Assembly (NCBI RefSeq): GCF_046630315.1
Contig: NZ_LQBD01000038.1
Location: 62,001 to 126,000, forward strand
DNA: 64,000 nucleotides
Reading direction: 5' to 3'
Source: Brucella anthropi_A
GTDB lineage: Bacteria; Pseudomonadota; Alphaproteobacteria; Rhizobiales; Rhizobiaceae
In this document: piece by piece, positions 24,508 through 33,326 of the stretch
Layout: each line of letters begins with the position of its first letter
Numbering within the stretch: position 1 is the stretch's first letter
Notes under the pieces: generated by a model
Told to the model about the DNA's origin: nothing
The model's input: the letters and a program-made list of their open reading frames with translations, nothing else
Database searches by the model: none
Position numbers and translations under genes: made by a program

Positions 24508-26357
24508 GCCGCCGGCCTCTCCTTGGTCCGCTTCCGGGCCGCCGGGCGGTTGACGCCGAGACATGGGGCGCGGTGAACCGGACGGCCATTGCCAAGGCCA
24601 TCTCGGAATTATCCTATGAGGAAGGCTTCGCGCCCGTAGCCTTGGACGCGGCGGAAACAGCATGGACGCTGACGCTTGGCGACGCTGTCTCCTACCGTTT
24701 TGAAGCGCGCCGCCGCATCTGGGGGCAGTTGCATATCGATCCGACAAGCCTTGTCCGGGTGACACCGGACGGGCAAGCCGTGGCAAACGATGCGGTCGGC
24801 TTCCTGGCCGATGCGCGTGAGGTTCTGGGCATTTCGCCCGCCACTTTCTGCACTTACGCAAAGGAACTCTATAATACGCTGTTGGCGGATGCCCGTATCG
24901 TGACACGCCGCTCCGCCTTCCATGCGGATGAGCTGGCAAGCCTGCCCGACACAAAATTGCAGACGCTCCTCGACGGACATCCGAAGGCCCCGGCAAACAA
25001 GGGACGGCTGGGCTGGGGGTTGCAGGATATCGAAGCCAATGCGCCGGAATTCTCCGCGCCGATCCAGCTTTTCTGGCTGGCTGCCGCGCGCAGCCATTGC
25101 CAGCTCTCATTTGCAGACGGTCTTGCGGAGCATGAACTGCTCGCCGGGAGCCTCGGCACGGAAGAGCGGCACAACCTGCTCGCGGCAATGGGGGATGCAG
25201 GCATCAGCCTCGATACGCATATGCTCCTGCCCGTCCATCCCTGGCAATGGCAATCGATGATTGTCAGCCAATATGCCAGCGAGATTGCATCCGGGCGACT
25301 GGTGCCGCTTGGCTGCTTCGGCGATGCCTATATTGCACAGCAGTCCCTGCGGACACTCGCCAACCAGGTCCGGGGAGAGGCGCTTCATGTCAAGCTGCCG
25401 CTTACTATCCTGAATACGTCGGCCTGGCGCGGGGTTCCCGGCAAATACATGCGGATCGGGCCGACGCTGTCTCATTGGCTTGCCGAGACAGCCAAAAGCG
25501 ATCCGGTGCTGGAACATGTCCGGATATTGCAGGAGGTTGCCGGTGCGTTTTACCCCCATCCGCACTTCGCAGCCCTGACGGACGCCCCCTATCAGTTCTG
25601 CGAGATGTTGGGGACCATCTGGCGGGAGAGCCCGGAAAAGCATTTGCCGCAAGGCTGTCGCCCCATGATGATGGGCGCATTGGCGCAGTCCGACAATGCC
25701 GGGCGCCCTGTCATAAGCGCCCTGATCGAACGCTCCGGCCTGTCCCATGACCAATGGCTCGACCGTCTCTTCGATGCGGTTGCGGTCCCGCTCTACCATT
25801 TCCTGTGCTGCTATGGCGTGGGGTTTATCGCGCATGGCCAGAATGTCACGCTTCTTCTGGACGGTGATATTCCCGCCGGTGTGGCGATCAAGGATTTCCA
25901 GGGCGACACCGATCTGATCGACCAGGAGTTTCCGGAACTGGCGACATTGTCCGCAGAGGTAAAGGCGACATTGAAGCGTCGACCGGCGGCCCATCTGCAA
26001 CAACATTTCCAGACCGGGCATTGTGCAAGCGTGCTGCGCTTTCTTTCCGAAACGCTGGTCGCGCACGATGGTTATCCCGAATTATCGTTCTACACGCGCC
26101 TTGCGGCCCGGCTGAGGCTTTATCAGCAAGGCCACCCGGAACTGGCCGAACGATACAGGCTCTTCGACCTGTTCCTTCCGCAAGTACCGCGCATCGCCAT
26201 CAATCGCGTTCGCCTTGCGATTGGTTATGGCGACACCAATGAGCGGCCTGTTCCCGCTCTTGGCACCGAACTGAACAATCCTCTCCACCTGGCAGAAATG
26301 GCGTCTCTCTCCTCCCGGAAGGCGCAAACCAATATCCATGAAGGAGTTTCAGTATGA
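24504..26357 (+). CDS. iucC: NIS siderophore synthetase, IucC-like
   Basis: A 617-residue second IucA/IucC-family synthetase with ADAREV, HPKAPANKGRLGW (the ATP-binding HP-K-R region), LLPVHPWQWQ, LPLTILNTSAWRGVPGK, HGQNVTLLLDGDIPAGVAIKDFQGD. In aerobactin synthesis IucC attaches the second acyl-hydroxylysine to the citrate intermediate made by IucA. It begins at an ATGA overlap with iucB and a strong AAGGAGG, and ends in an ATGA overlap with iucD, so the four genes are translationally coupled. Confidence 0.9.
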   Translation: MSRRPLLGPLPGRRAVDAETWGAVNRTAIAKAISELSYEEGFAPVALDAAETAWTLTLGDAVSYRFEARRRIWGQLHIDPTSLVRVTPDGQAVANDAVGFLADAREVLGISPATFCTYAKELYNTLLADARIVTRRSAFHADELASLPDTKLQTLLDGHPKAPANKGRLGWGLQDIEANAPEFSAPIQLFWLAAARSHCQLSFADGLAEHELLAGSLGTEERHNLLAAMGDAGISLDTHMLLPVHPWQWQSMIVSQYASEIASGRLVPLGCFGDAYIAQQSLRTLANQVRGEALHVKLPLTILNTSAWRGVPGKYMRIGPTLSHWLAETAKSDPVLEHVRILQEVAGAFYPHPHFAALTDAPYQFCEMLGTIWRESPEKHLPQGCRPMMMGALAQSDNAGRPVISALIERSGLSHDQWLDRLFDAVAVPLYHFLCCYGVGFIAHGQNVTLLLDGDIPAGVAIKDFQGDTDLIDQEFPELATLSAEVKATLKRRPAAHLQQHFQTGHCASVLRFLSETLVAHDGYPELSFYTRLAARLRLYQQGHPELAERYRLFDLFLPQVPRIAINRVRLAIGYGDTNERPVPALGTELNNPLHLAEMASLSSRKAQTNIHEGVSV

Positions 26358-27658
26358 CACATTCCATTCTCGATCTGTGCGGAATTGGCGTCGGCCCATT
26401 CAATCTCAGCCTGGCGGCACAGCTGGATTCAATCGACGGCATTGACGTCCAGTTTTTTGACAGCAAACCCTTTTTCGACTGGCACCCGGGCATGATGCTG
26501 CCCGGCGCCGAACTCCAGACCTCCTTCATGAAAGACCTGGTCACGGCCACGAACCCGACGAGCCCATGGACATTTGCAGCCTATCTGGTCGCTCACAAAC
26601 GGTTTTATGAGTTTCTCAATGCCGATTACGACGCCATCCCCCGCAAGGAATTCGCCCGGTATCTGTCATGGGCCGCGGGGAACATCCCGAGCCTGAATTT
26701 CGGCAGGAACATCCGGGCGGTCACGTTTGACGGCAATCATTTCGAGCTTGCCTTCGATAATGAGGTTCGCATGGCCCGCAATCTGTCTCTGGGCGTGGGA
26801 TTGAAGCCCCATATACCGGAATGGGCCAAACCCGTGATGGGTGATCGCGCCTTCCATTCAAGCGAAGCCGTGCAGAAACTGGATAAGTTGCAGGGCAAGC
26901 GGATTGTGGTTATCGGCGGTGGACAAAGCGGTGCGGAGATATTCCAGCATCTGCTCGAACGCCAGGGCTCGGATAATGAGATCAGCTGGATCAGCAGACG
27001 GCCGAACTTCCAGCCGCTTGACGATTCACCCTTCACCGACGAGCACTTCACCCCGCAATATGTGGCAGAGTTCCACCGGCTTGCAGAACCACGGCGACAT
27101 GCGATCGTCGAACACCAGAAGCTCGCAAGCGACGGCATTTCCGCATCGACCATCAGGGCTATCTATCGGCGCCTCTATGAACAGCGCCATCTGGATGGCG
27201 ATGCCCTGCGGGCCACCTTGCTGCCATATCGTGAAGTCCTGGACCTCAAGCAGGATGGCGCAAGCCTGTCGATCGTGATGCGCAACGGTTTCGACGGCAC
27301 GATCGAGATGCTGGGTGCCGACCATCTGATCCTGGCCACGGGTTACAAATTCTCCCTGCCCGAATGCCTCTCTCCAATTCAGGATCGGTTGTCGGAGGTT
27401 GAAGGCAGGTCATTGCGCGTGGGCGCTGATTTTGCTCTCGACTGGAACGGCCCGGCCGACCGCCGTATCTTTGTACTCAATGCCGGCAGGCTTTGCCACG
27501 GCATTGCCGAACCCCAACTGAGCCTGATGGCCTGGAGAAGCGCCGTCATCACGAATGCACTTCTGAAGCGCGCCCATTTCGACCTTGAATTTCCCGAGAC
27601 GGCCATTCGCTGGACGACAGGCGAATTGCCTTCCGAGGCACAATTGCGGTTAGGCTGA
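26354..27658 (+). CDS. iucD: L-lysine N6-monooxygenase, IucD-like
   Basis: A 434-residue flavin monooxygenase that hydroxylates the side-chain amine of lysine, the first step of aerobactin-type synthesis. It shows the FAD motif GIGVGP (10-15), WHPGMMLPGAELQTSFMKDLV, the NADPH motif GGGQSGAE (188-195) and ATGY (328-331). The branch could also be ornithine hydroxylase, but the gene order with iucABC points to lysine. AAGGAG precedes the start. It is the last gene of the operon; no strong terminator is seen before the repeats at 27708. Confidence 0.9.
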   Translation: MTHSILDLCGIGVGPFNLSLAAQLDSIDGIDVQFFDSKPFFDWHPGMMLPGAELQTSFMKDLVTATNPTSPWTFAAYLVAHKRFYEFLNADYDAIPRKEFARYLSWAAGNIPSLNFGRNIRAVTFDGNHFELAFDNEVRMARNLSLGVGLKPHIPEWAKPVMGDRAFHSSEAVQKLDKLQGKRIVVIGGGQSGAEIFQHLLERQGSDNEISWISRRPNFQPLDDSPFTDEHFTPQYVAEFHRLAEPRRHAIVEHQKLASDGISASTIRAIYRRLYEQRHLDGDALRATLLPYREVLDLKQDGASLSIVMRNGFDGTIEMLGADHLILATGYKFSLPECLSPIQDRLSEVEGRSLRVGADFALDWNGPADRRIFVLNAGRLCHGIAEPQLSLMAWRSAVITNALLKRAHFDLEFPETAIRWTTGELPSEAQLRLG

Positions 27659-27707
27659 ATAGTCAAGGCATGGGCATGCCTGCCCAAAGCGGGAACCGCC
27701 TGCGTGT

Positions 27708-27885
27708 GGAAATCAGTCCGGCGGACTGATTTCCCTTGCGCAAAACCGTTTCACACTTTTGGCTCAAAAATGCTCTAACTATTTGTTTTATCGCATTATC
27801 CTACGCATCGAAGCGGGATCAGAAATCAGTCCAGTGGACTGATTTCCCCGCGGAGGCGTTTCACACTTTTGCTGGAAATGCTCTA
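27708..27885. repeat. Two tandem palindromic intergenic repeats (Bru-RS-like)
   Basis: Copy A starts with a 27-base palindrome at 27708-27734 (13-base arms around one base, GGAAATCAGTCCG) and continues with GTTTCACACTTTTGGCTC to GCTCTA at 27777. Copy B has a 25-base palindrome at 27822-27846 (12-base arms, GAAATCAGTCCA) and runs through GTTTCACACTTTTGCTGG to GCTCTA at 27885. The shared order palindrome, TTTCACACTTTT, GCTCTA marks a mobile-type intergenic repeat as known from Brucella and Ochrobactrum. The last bases of copy B supply the stop codon of ggt. Confidence 0.8.
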
Positions 27886-29634
27886 ATAACCCATCGCCGC
27901 TCCCGCAACGGCGCGGCTGTCGATGGCACCGTAATAACGGTTGTCGCCGCCCTTTTCGATGGCGGCCATGTCCTTGCCACCGACAAGAATGCCTGCCGCC
28001 TCACCCCAAACCGGCCAGTCCTTGTCTTCTCCGACCGTATAGCCCATGCCCGTCAGCAGCCTGATCGTATCGGGCGAAAGCGCATTCGCTTCCGTGTACA
28101 CCCGGTCCGGCAACCATTGGTGATGGATGCGCGGAGCATCGATCGCCTCCTGAATGTCCATACCGTGATCGATGACATTCATGATCGCCTGAAGCGTGAT
28201 CGTGATGATGCGCGAACCGCCAGGACTGCCGATGACCATGAACGGCTTGCCATCCTTCGACACGATGGTCGGGCTCATCGAGGAAAGCGGCGACTTGCGC
28301 GGTTCGATGGCATTGGCTTCCCCCTGTATGAGGCCGTAGAGATTGGCCACACCCGGCTTGATGGTGAAGTCGTCCATCTCGTTGTTGAGGAGAATGCCGG
28401 TGCCTTCCGCCACCTTCGCCGTGCCGAACGATCCGTTCAGCGTATAGGTCACGGCAACCGCATTGCCGTCCTTGTCCACGATGGAATAATGCGTCGTCTC
28501 GTTGGATTCCTTGAATTCAGCCGGTTTCAGCGCCTCGCTGACGCCCGCGCGATAAGGATCGATACGGCCCCGGATTTCTTCTGCATAGGCCTTGCTGGTG
28601 AGCTTTTCGATTGGATTTTCGACGAAATCAGGATCGCCCAAGGCCGTGTTGCGATCGACATAGGCGTGGCGCATTGCTTCCACCATCAAACGTGTGGTTT
28701 CCGCAGAACCATAGCCCAGATAGGAAACCGGATAGCCCTCAAGCACGTTCAGGATTTCGCAGATAATCAATCCGCCGGAAGAAGGCGGCGGCGATGAGAC
28801 GATGTCATAGCCGCGATAGCTGCACTTGACCGGCTCCAGTTCACGGACCTTGTATTGCTCGAAATCGGCTTTGGCGAGAATGCCGCCATTTTCCTTGCTC
28901 GATTTGACGATCAGATCGGCGATATCGCCTTGATAGAAAGCCGATGCCCCTTTTTCCGAAATGGCCGAGAGCGATTTTGCTAAATCCGGCTGGACAAGTT
29001 TCTCGCCCAGGCTGAGCGGCTTTCCGTCCTTCAGAAAGATTTTCGCGGCAGCAGGGTCTTTCGCCAGCCGTTCATTGCCATCGGCAAAGGAAAGAATGTC
29101 ACCCAATTCCAGCGTAAAACCCTCCTTGGCCAGTTTCAGCGCTGGCTCAATCAGTTCCTCACGCTTGCGGCTGCCGTATTTTTCGCGCGCCTGTTCAAGA
29201 CCCGCCACCGTTCCCGGCACGCCGATGGCAAGATAGGTTTCGGTACTGGCGCCTTCGACCGGCTTGCCATCCTTATCCAGATACATCGTCTTGGTCGCGG
29301 CGAGCGGCGCGCGTTCGCGGAAATCCAGAAAGGTGCTTTTGCCGTCCTTGAAGCGGATCGTCATGAAGCCGCCCCCGCCCAGATTGCCTGCTGTCGGATA
29401 GACGACCGCCAGGGCATAACCAACAGCAACAGCCGCATCGACGGCATTGCCGCCGTTTTTCAGCACATCGACACCCACCTGCGAGGCAAGATGCTGGGCC
29501 GTGACCACCATGCCGTTTTTGCCTTCTGCCGGGGCTGGCGATGCTGCATGGGCCAAAGGCAGATGCCCCGCAATGGCGATGACGACGGCAAGGGAAAGCG
29601 ATTTCAGTCTGTAATGCTGCCTGCTATACTGCAT
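27883..29634 (-). CDS. ggt: Gamma-glutamyltransferase
   Basis: A 583-residue periplasmic enzyme that cleaves the gamma-glutamyl bond of glutathione and related compounds. A signal peptide ends near AHA (residue 30). Self-cleavage is expected before Thr380 in NETTHYSIVDKDG, with the small-subunit motifs GTGILLNNEMDDF, PLSSMSPTIV and GSPGGSRI. The start has GGAGGAAG upstream. The TAG stop is formed by the GCTCTA end of the intergenic repeat, so the extreme C terminus has been defined by the repeat. Next to a peptide-binding protein and peptidase T it fits peptide and glutathione salvage. Confidence 0.93.
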   Translation of the reverse strand: MQYSRQHYRLKSLSLAVVIAIAGHLPLAHAASPAPAEGKNGMVVTAQHLASQVGVDVLKNGGNAVDAAVAVGYALAVVYPTAGNLGGGGFMTIRFKDGKSTFLDFRERAPLAATKTMYLDKDGKPVEGASTETYLAIGVPGTVAGLEQAREKYGSRKREELIEPALKLAKEGFTLELGDILSFADGNERLAKDPAAAKIFLKDGKPLSLGEKLVQPDLAKSLSAISEKGASAFYQGDIADLIVKSSKENGGILAKADFEQYKVRELEPVKCSYRGYDIVSSPPPSSGGLIICEILNVLEGYPVSYLGYGSAETTRLMVEAMRHAYVDRNTALGDPDFVENPIEKLTSKAYAEEIRGRIDPYRAGVSEALKPAEFKESNETTHYSIVDKDGNAVAVTYTLNGSFGTAKVAEGTGILLNNEMDDFTIKPGVANLYGLIQGEANAIEPRKSPLSSMSPTIVSKDGKPFMVIGSPGGSRIITITLQAIMNVIDHGMDIQEAIDAPRIHHQWLPDRVYTEANALSPDTIRLLTGMGYTVGEDKDWPVWGEAAGILVGGKDMAAIEKGGDNRYYGAIDSRAVAGAAMGY

Positions 29635-29890
29635 TTCTTCCTCCCATTTGTTCTCCCTGATGGAGACCAGGCAATAACGTCCGCAATCTCTTTCACAAAA
29701 GCAAGGGCAGACTGAATTGTCCGGCCATATGTGCCTGCCTCAAATCCGTGGAACGGCTTTTCGGCTTGCCTCATCCAGCGTTACGCGATCATTATGAAAC
29801 GCGCCGTCGTTTAGAATCATCTCGACAAGCTGATGCTGAACAGAAAACCGCGGAGGGGCGGTCGCGTCGACAATAAGGAAATGCAGCCTC

Positions 29891-31489
29891 ATGAATACTT
29901 ACGGAAAACTATTTTCAGCCGCACTGGTCGCGGCTGCGCTCAACAGCACGGCAGTAGGGCAGGTCTTCGCCAAGACATTGATCTATTGCTCCGAGGCATC
30001 TCCTGAAATGTTCGATGCCGCGCAGACGACATCCGGCGCCGTCTATGATGCGTCGGCGCGCAATGTGTCCAACGGGCTCATCAAGATCAAGCGCGGCTCG
30101 ACCGAGCTGAAACCCGGCCTTGCCGAAAGCTGGGACGTGTCCGCCGATGGCAAGGAATATACGTTTCACCTGCGCAAGGGCGTGAAGTTCCACACCACGA
30201 GTTTTTTCACCCCGACGCGTGAATTCAACGCGGACGACGTGATCTTCACCTTCGACCGTCAGGGCAACAAGGACAATCCCTACTACAATCAGGGCACATG
30301 GCCGCAGTTCGGCGCCTATTCCTTTCCCTCGCTGATCGAGAAAATCGAAAAGATCGACGATCACACCGTCAAGTTTGTGCTGACGCATCCCGAAGCGACC
30401 TTTATCTCGACGCTGTCGCTGACTTTTGCCGTCATCCAGTCGAAGGAATATGCCGACAAGCTCGTCGCGGAAGGCCGCATTGCAGAATTCAGCCAGCAGC
30501 CTGTCGGAACCGGACCTTATCAGTTTGTCGCCTATCAGAAGGATAGCGCCATCCGTTATCAGGCCAATCCCGATTACTGGGCTGGCAAGCAGAAGATCGA
30601 CAATCTCATCTTTGCAATCACACCGGATGCGGCGGTGCGCTACCAGAAGCTGAAATCGGGTGAGTGTCATGTCATCGCCGCTCCCAATCCCGCCGATATT
30701 GCGGAAATGAAGAAAGACCCGGCTGTCGAAATGCTGAGCAAGGAAGGCCTGAACCTGTCCTTCCTCGCCTATAACACGCAGCAGAAGCCGTTCGATGACG
30801 TGCGTGTCCGCAAGGCGCTGAACATGGCGGTCAACAAGTCGGCTATCATTGATGCGGTCTATCTGGGCTCGGCTGTCCCGTCGGTCAACCCGCTGCCGCC
30901 AAGCGTCTGGGGCTACAACAAGAACGTCAAGGACGATCCTTACGATCCCGAACAAGCGCGCAAGCTGCTCGATGAGGCAGGCGTCAAGGATCTGAAGATG
31001 AAGATATGGGCCATGCCCGTGCAGCGGCCCTATATGCCCAATGCGCGTCGCGCAGCCGAACTCATTCAATCCGACTTCGCCAAGGTCGGCGTCACCGCGG
31101 AAATCGTCAGCCTTGACTGGGGCGAATATCTGAAACGCTCGCTGGAGAAAGATCGCGACGGTGCCGTGATGCTCGGCTGGACCGGTGGCATTGCCGACCC
31201 CGACAATTTCCTCGCCGCACTTTTGAGCTGTCAGGCCATTGGCAGCGCCAACCGTGCAAACTGGTGCAATGAGGATTTCGAGAAGCTCATTCAGGCGGCC
31301 AAGCTGACGACCGATCAGGCAGAGCGCACCAGGCTCTACGAGCAGGCGCAGGTGGTCTTCAAGGAGCAGGCTCCCTGGCTGACGATCGCGCATCAGATCG
31401 TCGAACAGCCCGTCAGCAAGAAGGTCAAGGACTTCCGCATCGACCCCTTCGGCGGATATTTGTTCGAAGATGTCGACATTGAGGAATAG
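29891..31489 (+). CDS. Orphan ABC peptide-binding protein, DppA-like
   Basis: A 532-residue SBP_bac_5 protein with a signal peptide (cleavage near VFA-KT), SEASPEMFDAAQTTSG at the N terminus as in dipeptide-binding DppA, LRKGVKFHTTSFFTPTREFNADDV, QQPVGTGPYQF and VRKALNMAVNKSAII. DppA binds di- and tripeptides and sometimes haem. No permease or ATPase gene adjoins it, so it must use another Dpp/Opp membrane complex, perhaps encoded elsewhere. Its own terminator follows at 31535. The preceding 256 bases to ggt contain the divergent promoters and no other gene. Confidence 0.9.
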   Translation: MNTYGKLFSAALVAAALNSTAVGQVFAKTLIYCSEASPEMFDAAQTTSGAVYDASARNVSNGLIKIKRGSTELKPGLAESWDVSADGKEYTFHLRKGVKFHTTSFFTPTREFNADDVIFTFDRQGNKDNPYYNQGTWPQFGAYSFPSLIEKIEKIDDHTVKFVLTHPEATFISTLSLTFAVIQSKEYADKLVAEGRIAEFSQQPVGTGPYQFVAYQKDSAIRYQANPDYWAGKQKIDNLIFAITPDAAVRYQKLKSGECHVIAAPNPADIAEMKKDPAVEMLSKEGLNLSFLAYNTQQKPFDDVRVRKALNMAVNKSAIIDAVYLGSAVPSVNPLPPSVWGYNKNVKDDPYDPEQARKLLDEAGVKDLKMKIWAMPVQRPYMPNARRAAELIQSDFAKVGVTAEIVSLDWGEYLKRSLEKDRDGAVMLGWTGGIADPDNFLAALLSCQAIGSANRANWCNEDFEKLIQAAKLTTDQAERTRLYEQAQVVFKEQAPWLTIAHQIVEQPVSKKVKDFRIDPFGGYLFEDVDIEE

Positions 31490-31534
31490 GCCTCTCCCCC
31501 GCCAGTTTGACAACCGGCGATGAAATTATGGTTG

Positions 31535-31560
31535 GCGGGCGGAAACGCCCGCTTCTTCTT
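31535..31560 (+). terminator. Terminator of the dppA-like gene
   Basis: GCGGGCG and CGCCCGC form a seven-pair stem with a GAAA tetraloop (31535-31552), followed by TTCTTCTTT. It lies 45 bases after the stop codon. Confidence 0.8.
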
Positions 31561-31655
31561 TAGGGCGCAGTGCGTTTGCAAGGGCGCCCTATCTATTTGT
31601 TTTTACGCATTATCCGGCGCGAAACCGCTTCACGCTTTTTGCTGGTAATGCTCTA
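31561..31655. repeat. Third intergenic repeat copy (Bru-RS-like)
   Basis: It contains TATTTGTTTTTACGCATTATCC and then CGCTTCACGCTTTTTGCTGG ending in GCTCTA, parallel to the copies at 27708-27885. Its left end differs: TAGGGCGC (31561-31568) and GCGCCCTA (31584-31591) form an eight-base inverted repeat instead of the GAAATCAGTCC palindrome. It ends 14 bases before the pepT start. Confidence 0.75.
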
Positions 31656-31669
31656 GCCGAGAGAATGAC

Positions 31670-32899
31670 ATGGATATCGTAGACCGCTTTCTAGCCTATA
31701 CCCGCATCAACACGACCGCTGTGCCCAATGCGGACAAACTCCCGTCGAGCGTCGGACAGACCGACCTCGCCAGATTGCTCGCCAGCGAAATGCGCGCCAT
31801 GGGCATGGAAGTTGAAGAGCGAGACCATTCAATCGTCGTCGGCACATTGCCTGCCAATGTCTCGAATGCCGGTCAAAACTTTCCAACCATTGCCTGGGTC
31901 GCCCATCTCGATACGTCCAGCGAATACACCACCGATACAAACGCTCACGTCGTCGATTACAAGGGCGGCGATATCGTGCTCAACGAGACGACCGGCGCCG
32001 TCATGCGGCTTGCCGAATTCCCGGAACTGGAACGTTATGTCGGGGACCGGATCATCGTCACGGACGGCACCAGCCTGCTTGGCGCCGACAACAAGTCCGC
32101 AATCGCCGAGATCATGCATGCCATGCAGGTCCTGACCACCCATCCCGAAATCAAGCACGGCACGGTCAAGGTTGTCTTCGTTCCCGATGAGGAAATCGGG
32201 CTGCTGGGAGCCAAGGCGCTCGACGTTGCTTCCCTCAACGCCGACTTTGCCTATACGCTCGACTGCTGCGCGGTCGGCGAGATCGTGTACGAAAACTGGA
32301 ACGCCGGTGAGTTTCGCCTCACTTTCAAAGGACAGCCAGCCCACCCGATGTCGGCCAAGGGCAAGCTGCGCAATGCCATTCTCTATGCCCAGCAGTTCAT
32401 CGCGATGCTGCCGGGCGGTGAACGCCCGGAATATACGGAAGGCACCGAAGGCTATTACTGGGCCAAGGGCATCCACGGCACTGTTGCCGAGACAAGCCTG
32501 ATTATCGATATCCGCGATTTCACGAAGGATGGTTACGAAACGCGCCGTGCCTTTATCGAAAACCTCGCCGCGAGTTTCAACCAGCTCCACGGCGACGGCA
32601 CGGTTCACGTGGACTACAAGGCCGTCTACCGGAATGCTGCCGAAAGCCTGGAAGGCGAAAATCGCTACCCGGTCGTTCTGGCGCTTCAGGCCATGAAGGC
32701 AATAGGCGTCACACCAACGCCGCTGCCGATGCGTGGCGGCTATGACGGTGCGGTGCTGTCCGAAAAAGGCCTGCCCTGCCCCAACCTGTTCTGCGGCGCA
32801 CACAACTTCCACTCGATCTACGAGTTCCTGCCGGTCGGTTCGCTCAACAAGGCATCCGAAATGGTCGTCGAAATTCTGAAGACTGCACGCAAGTCCTGA
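31670..32899 (+). CDS. pepT: Peptidase T (tripeptide aminopeptidase)
   Basis: A 409-residue M20B metallopeptidase, the normal length for PepT, which releases N-terminal residues from tripeptides in the cytoplasm. Zinc ligands and catalytic residues can be read as His79 and Asp81 in HLDTSSEYT, Asp140 in GADNKSAI, Glu174-Glu175 in PDEEIG, Asp198 in YTLDCC and the late His in CGAHNFHSIYEF. The dimerisation part has FKGQPAHPMSAKG. It follows a peptide-binding protein gene but is separated by a terminator and a repeat, so it is probably its own unit or shares one with the small gene downstream. Confidence 0.95.
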   Translation: MDIVDRFLAYTRINTTAVPNADKLPSSVGQTDLARLLASEMRAMGMEVEERDHSIVVGTLPANVSNAGQNFPTIAWVAHLDTSSEYTTDTNAHVVDYKGGDIVLNETTGAVMRLAEFPELERYVGDRIIVTDGTSLLGADNKSAIAEIMHAMQVLTTHPEIKHGTVKVVFVPDEEIGLLGAKALDVASLNADFAYTLDCCAVGEIVYENWNAGEFRLTFKGQPAHPMSAKGKLRNAILYAQQFIAMLPGGERPEYTEGTEGYYWAKGIHGTVAETSLIIDIRDFTKDGYETRRAFIENLAASFNQLHGDGTVHVDYKAVYRNAAESLEGENRYPVVLALQAMKAIGVTPTPLPMRGGYDGAVLSEKGLPCPNLFCGAHNFHSIYEFLPVGSLNKASEMVVEILKTARKS

Positions 32900-32970
32900 C
32901 AGGATTTGACTTGCACGACGTCAGGGCAAATGATGTTGCTCGCATTGAGTATCTGGAAGGAAAGCCTCAA

Positions 32971-33267
32971 ATGAGCGAAACCATTACCCTCGATACGCAT
33001 GAAGCCATTCGTGACTGGGTGGCCGCCCGCAATGGAAACCCGGCATTTGTCAGCACGTCTACGGACCCGGACGCAGCCCCTGTTCTGCGGATTGTTTTCG
33101 CGCCGGAATTCGTTGCCGATGTCGAGCAGCCATTGGATGCTGGCGGTCTGGAAGTCGTTGAGTGGGAAGACTGGTTTCGCGTGTTCGATCAGGAAAATCT
33201 GGTCATGCTGGTGGCGCATTCGACGCCGGGAAAGCTTGATAATTTCTACCAGATCCTCTCCGCCTGA
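32971..33267 (+). CDS. Small protein of unknown function
   Basis: A 98-residue acidic protein (start MSETITL, AAGGAAAG upstream) with no signal peptide or membrane segment. Readable segments are THEAIRDWVAARNGNPAFVS, LRIVFAPEFVADVEQPL and WEDWFRVFDQENLVMLVA. I do not recognise a named family. It lies 71 bases after pepT on the same strand and may be cotranscribed. The longer open frame starting at 32911 lacks a ribosome site. Clear ribosome site and even amino acid composition make it a likely real gene. Confidence 0.7.
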   Translation: MSETITLDTHEAIRDWVAARNGNPAFVSTSTDPDAAPVLRIVFAPEFVADVEQPLDAGGLEVVEWEDWFRVFDQENLVMLVAHSTPGKLDNFYQILSA

Positions 33268-33287
33268 TCCGTAGCACGGAGATTGCC

Positions 33288-33316
33288 AGACGGGCTGACA
33301 TTCGGTCAGCCCGTCT
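33288..33316. terminator. Hairpin between convergent genes
   Basis: AGACGGGCTGA and TCAGCCCGTCT are perfect 11-base inverted copies around a seven-base loop, between the stop codons of the small gene and the dhaKL gene. No T run follows on either strand, so it may be a bidirectional but weak terminator. Confidence 0.55.
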
Positions 33317-33326
33317 GATCGGCTGT

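Noticed and set aside
29915..31513. Minus-strand open frame of 532 codons opposite the DppA-like gene
   Set aside because: It is the antisense shadow of a confidently identified gene and has no own ribosome site or domain.
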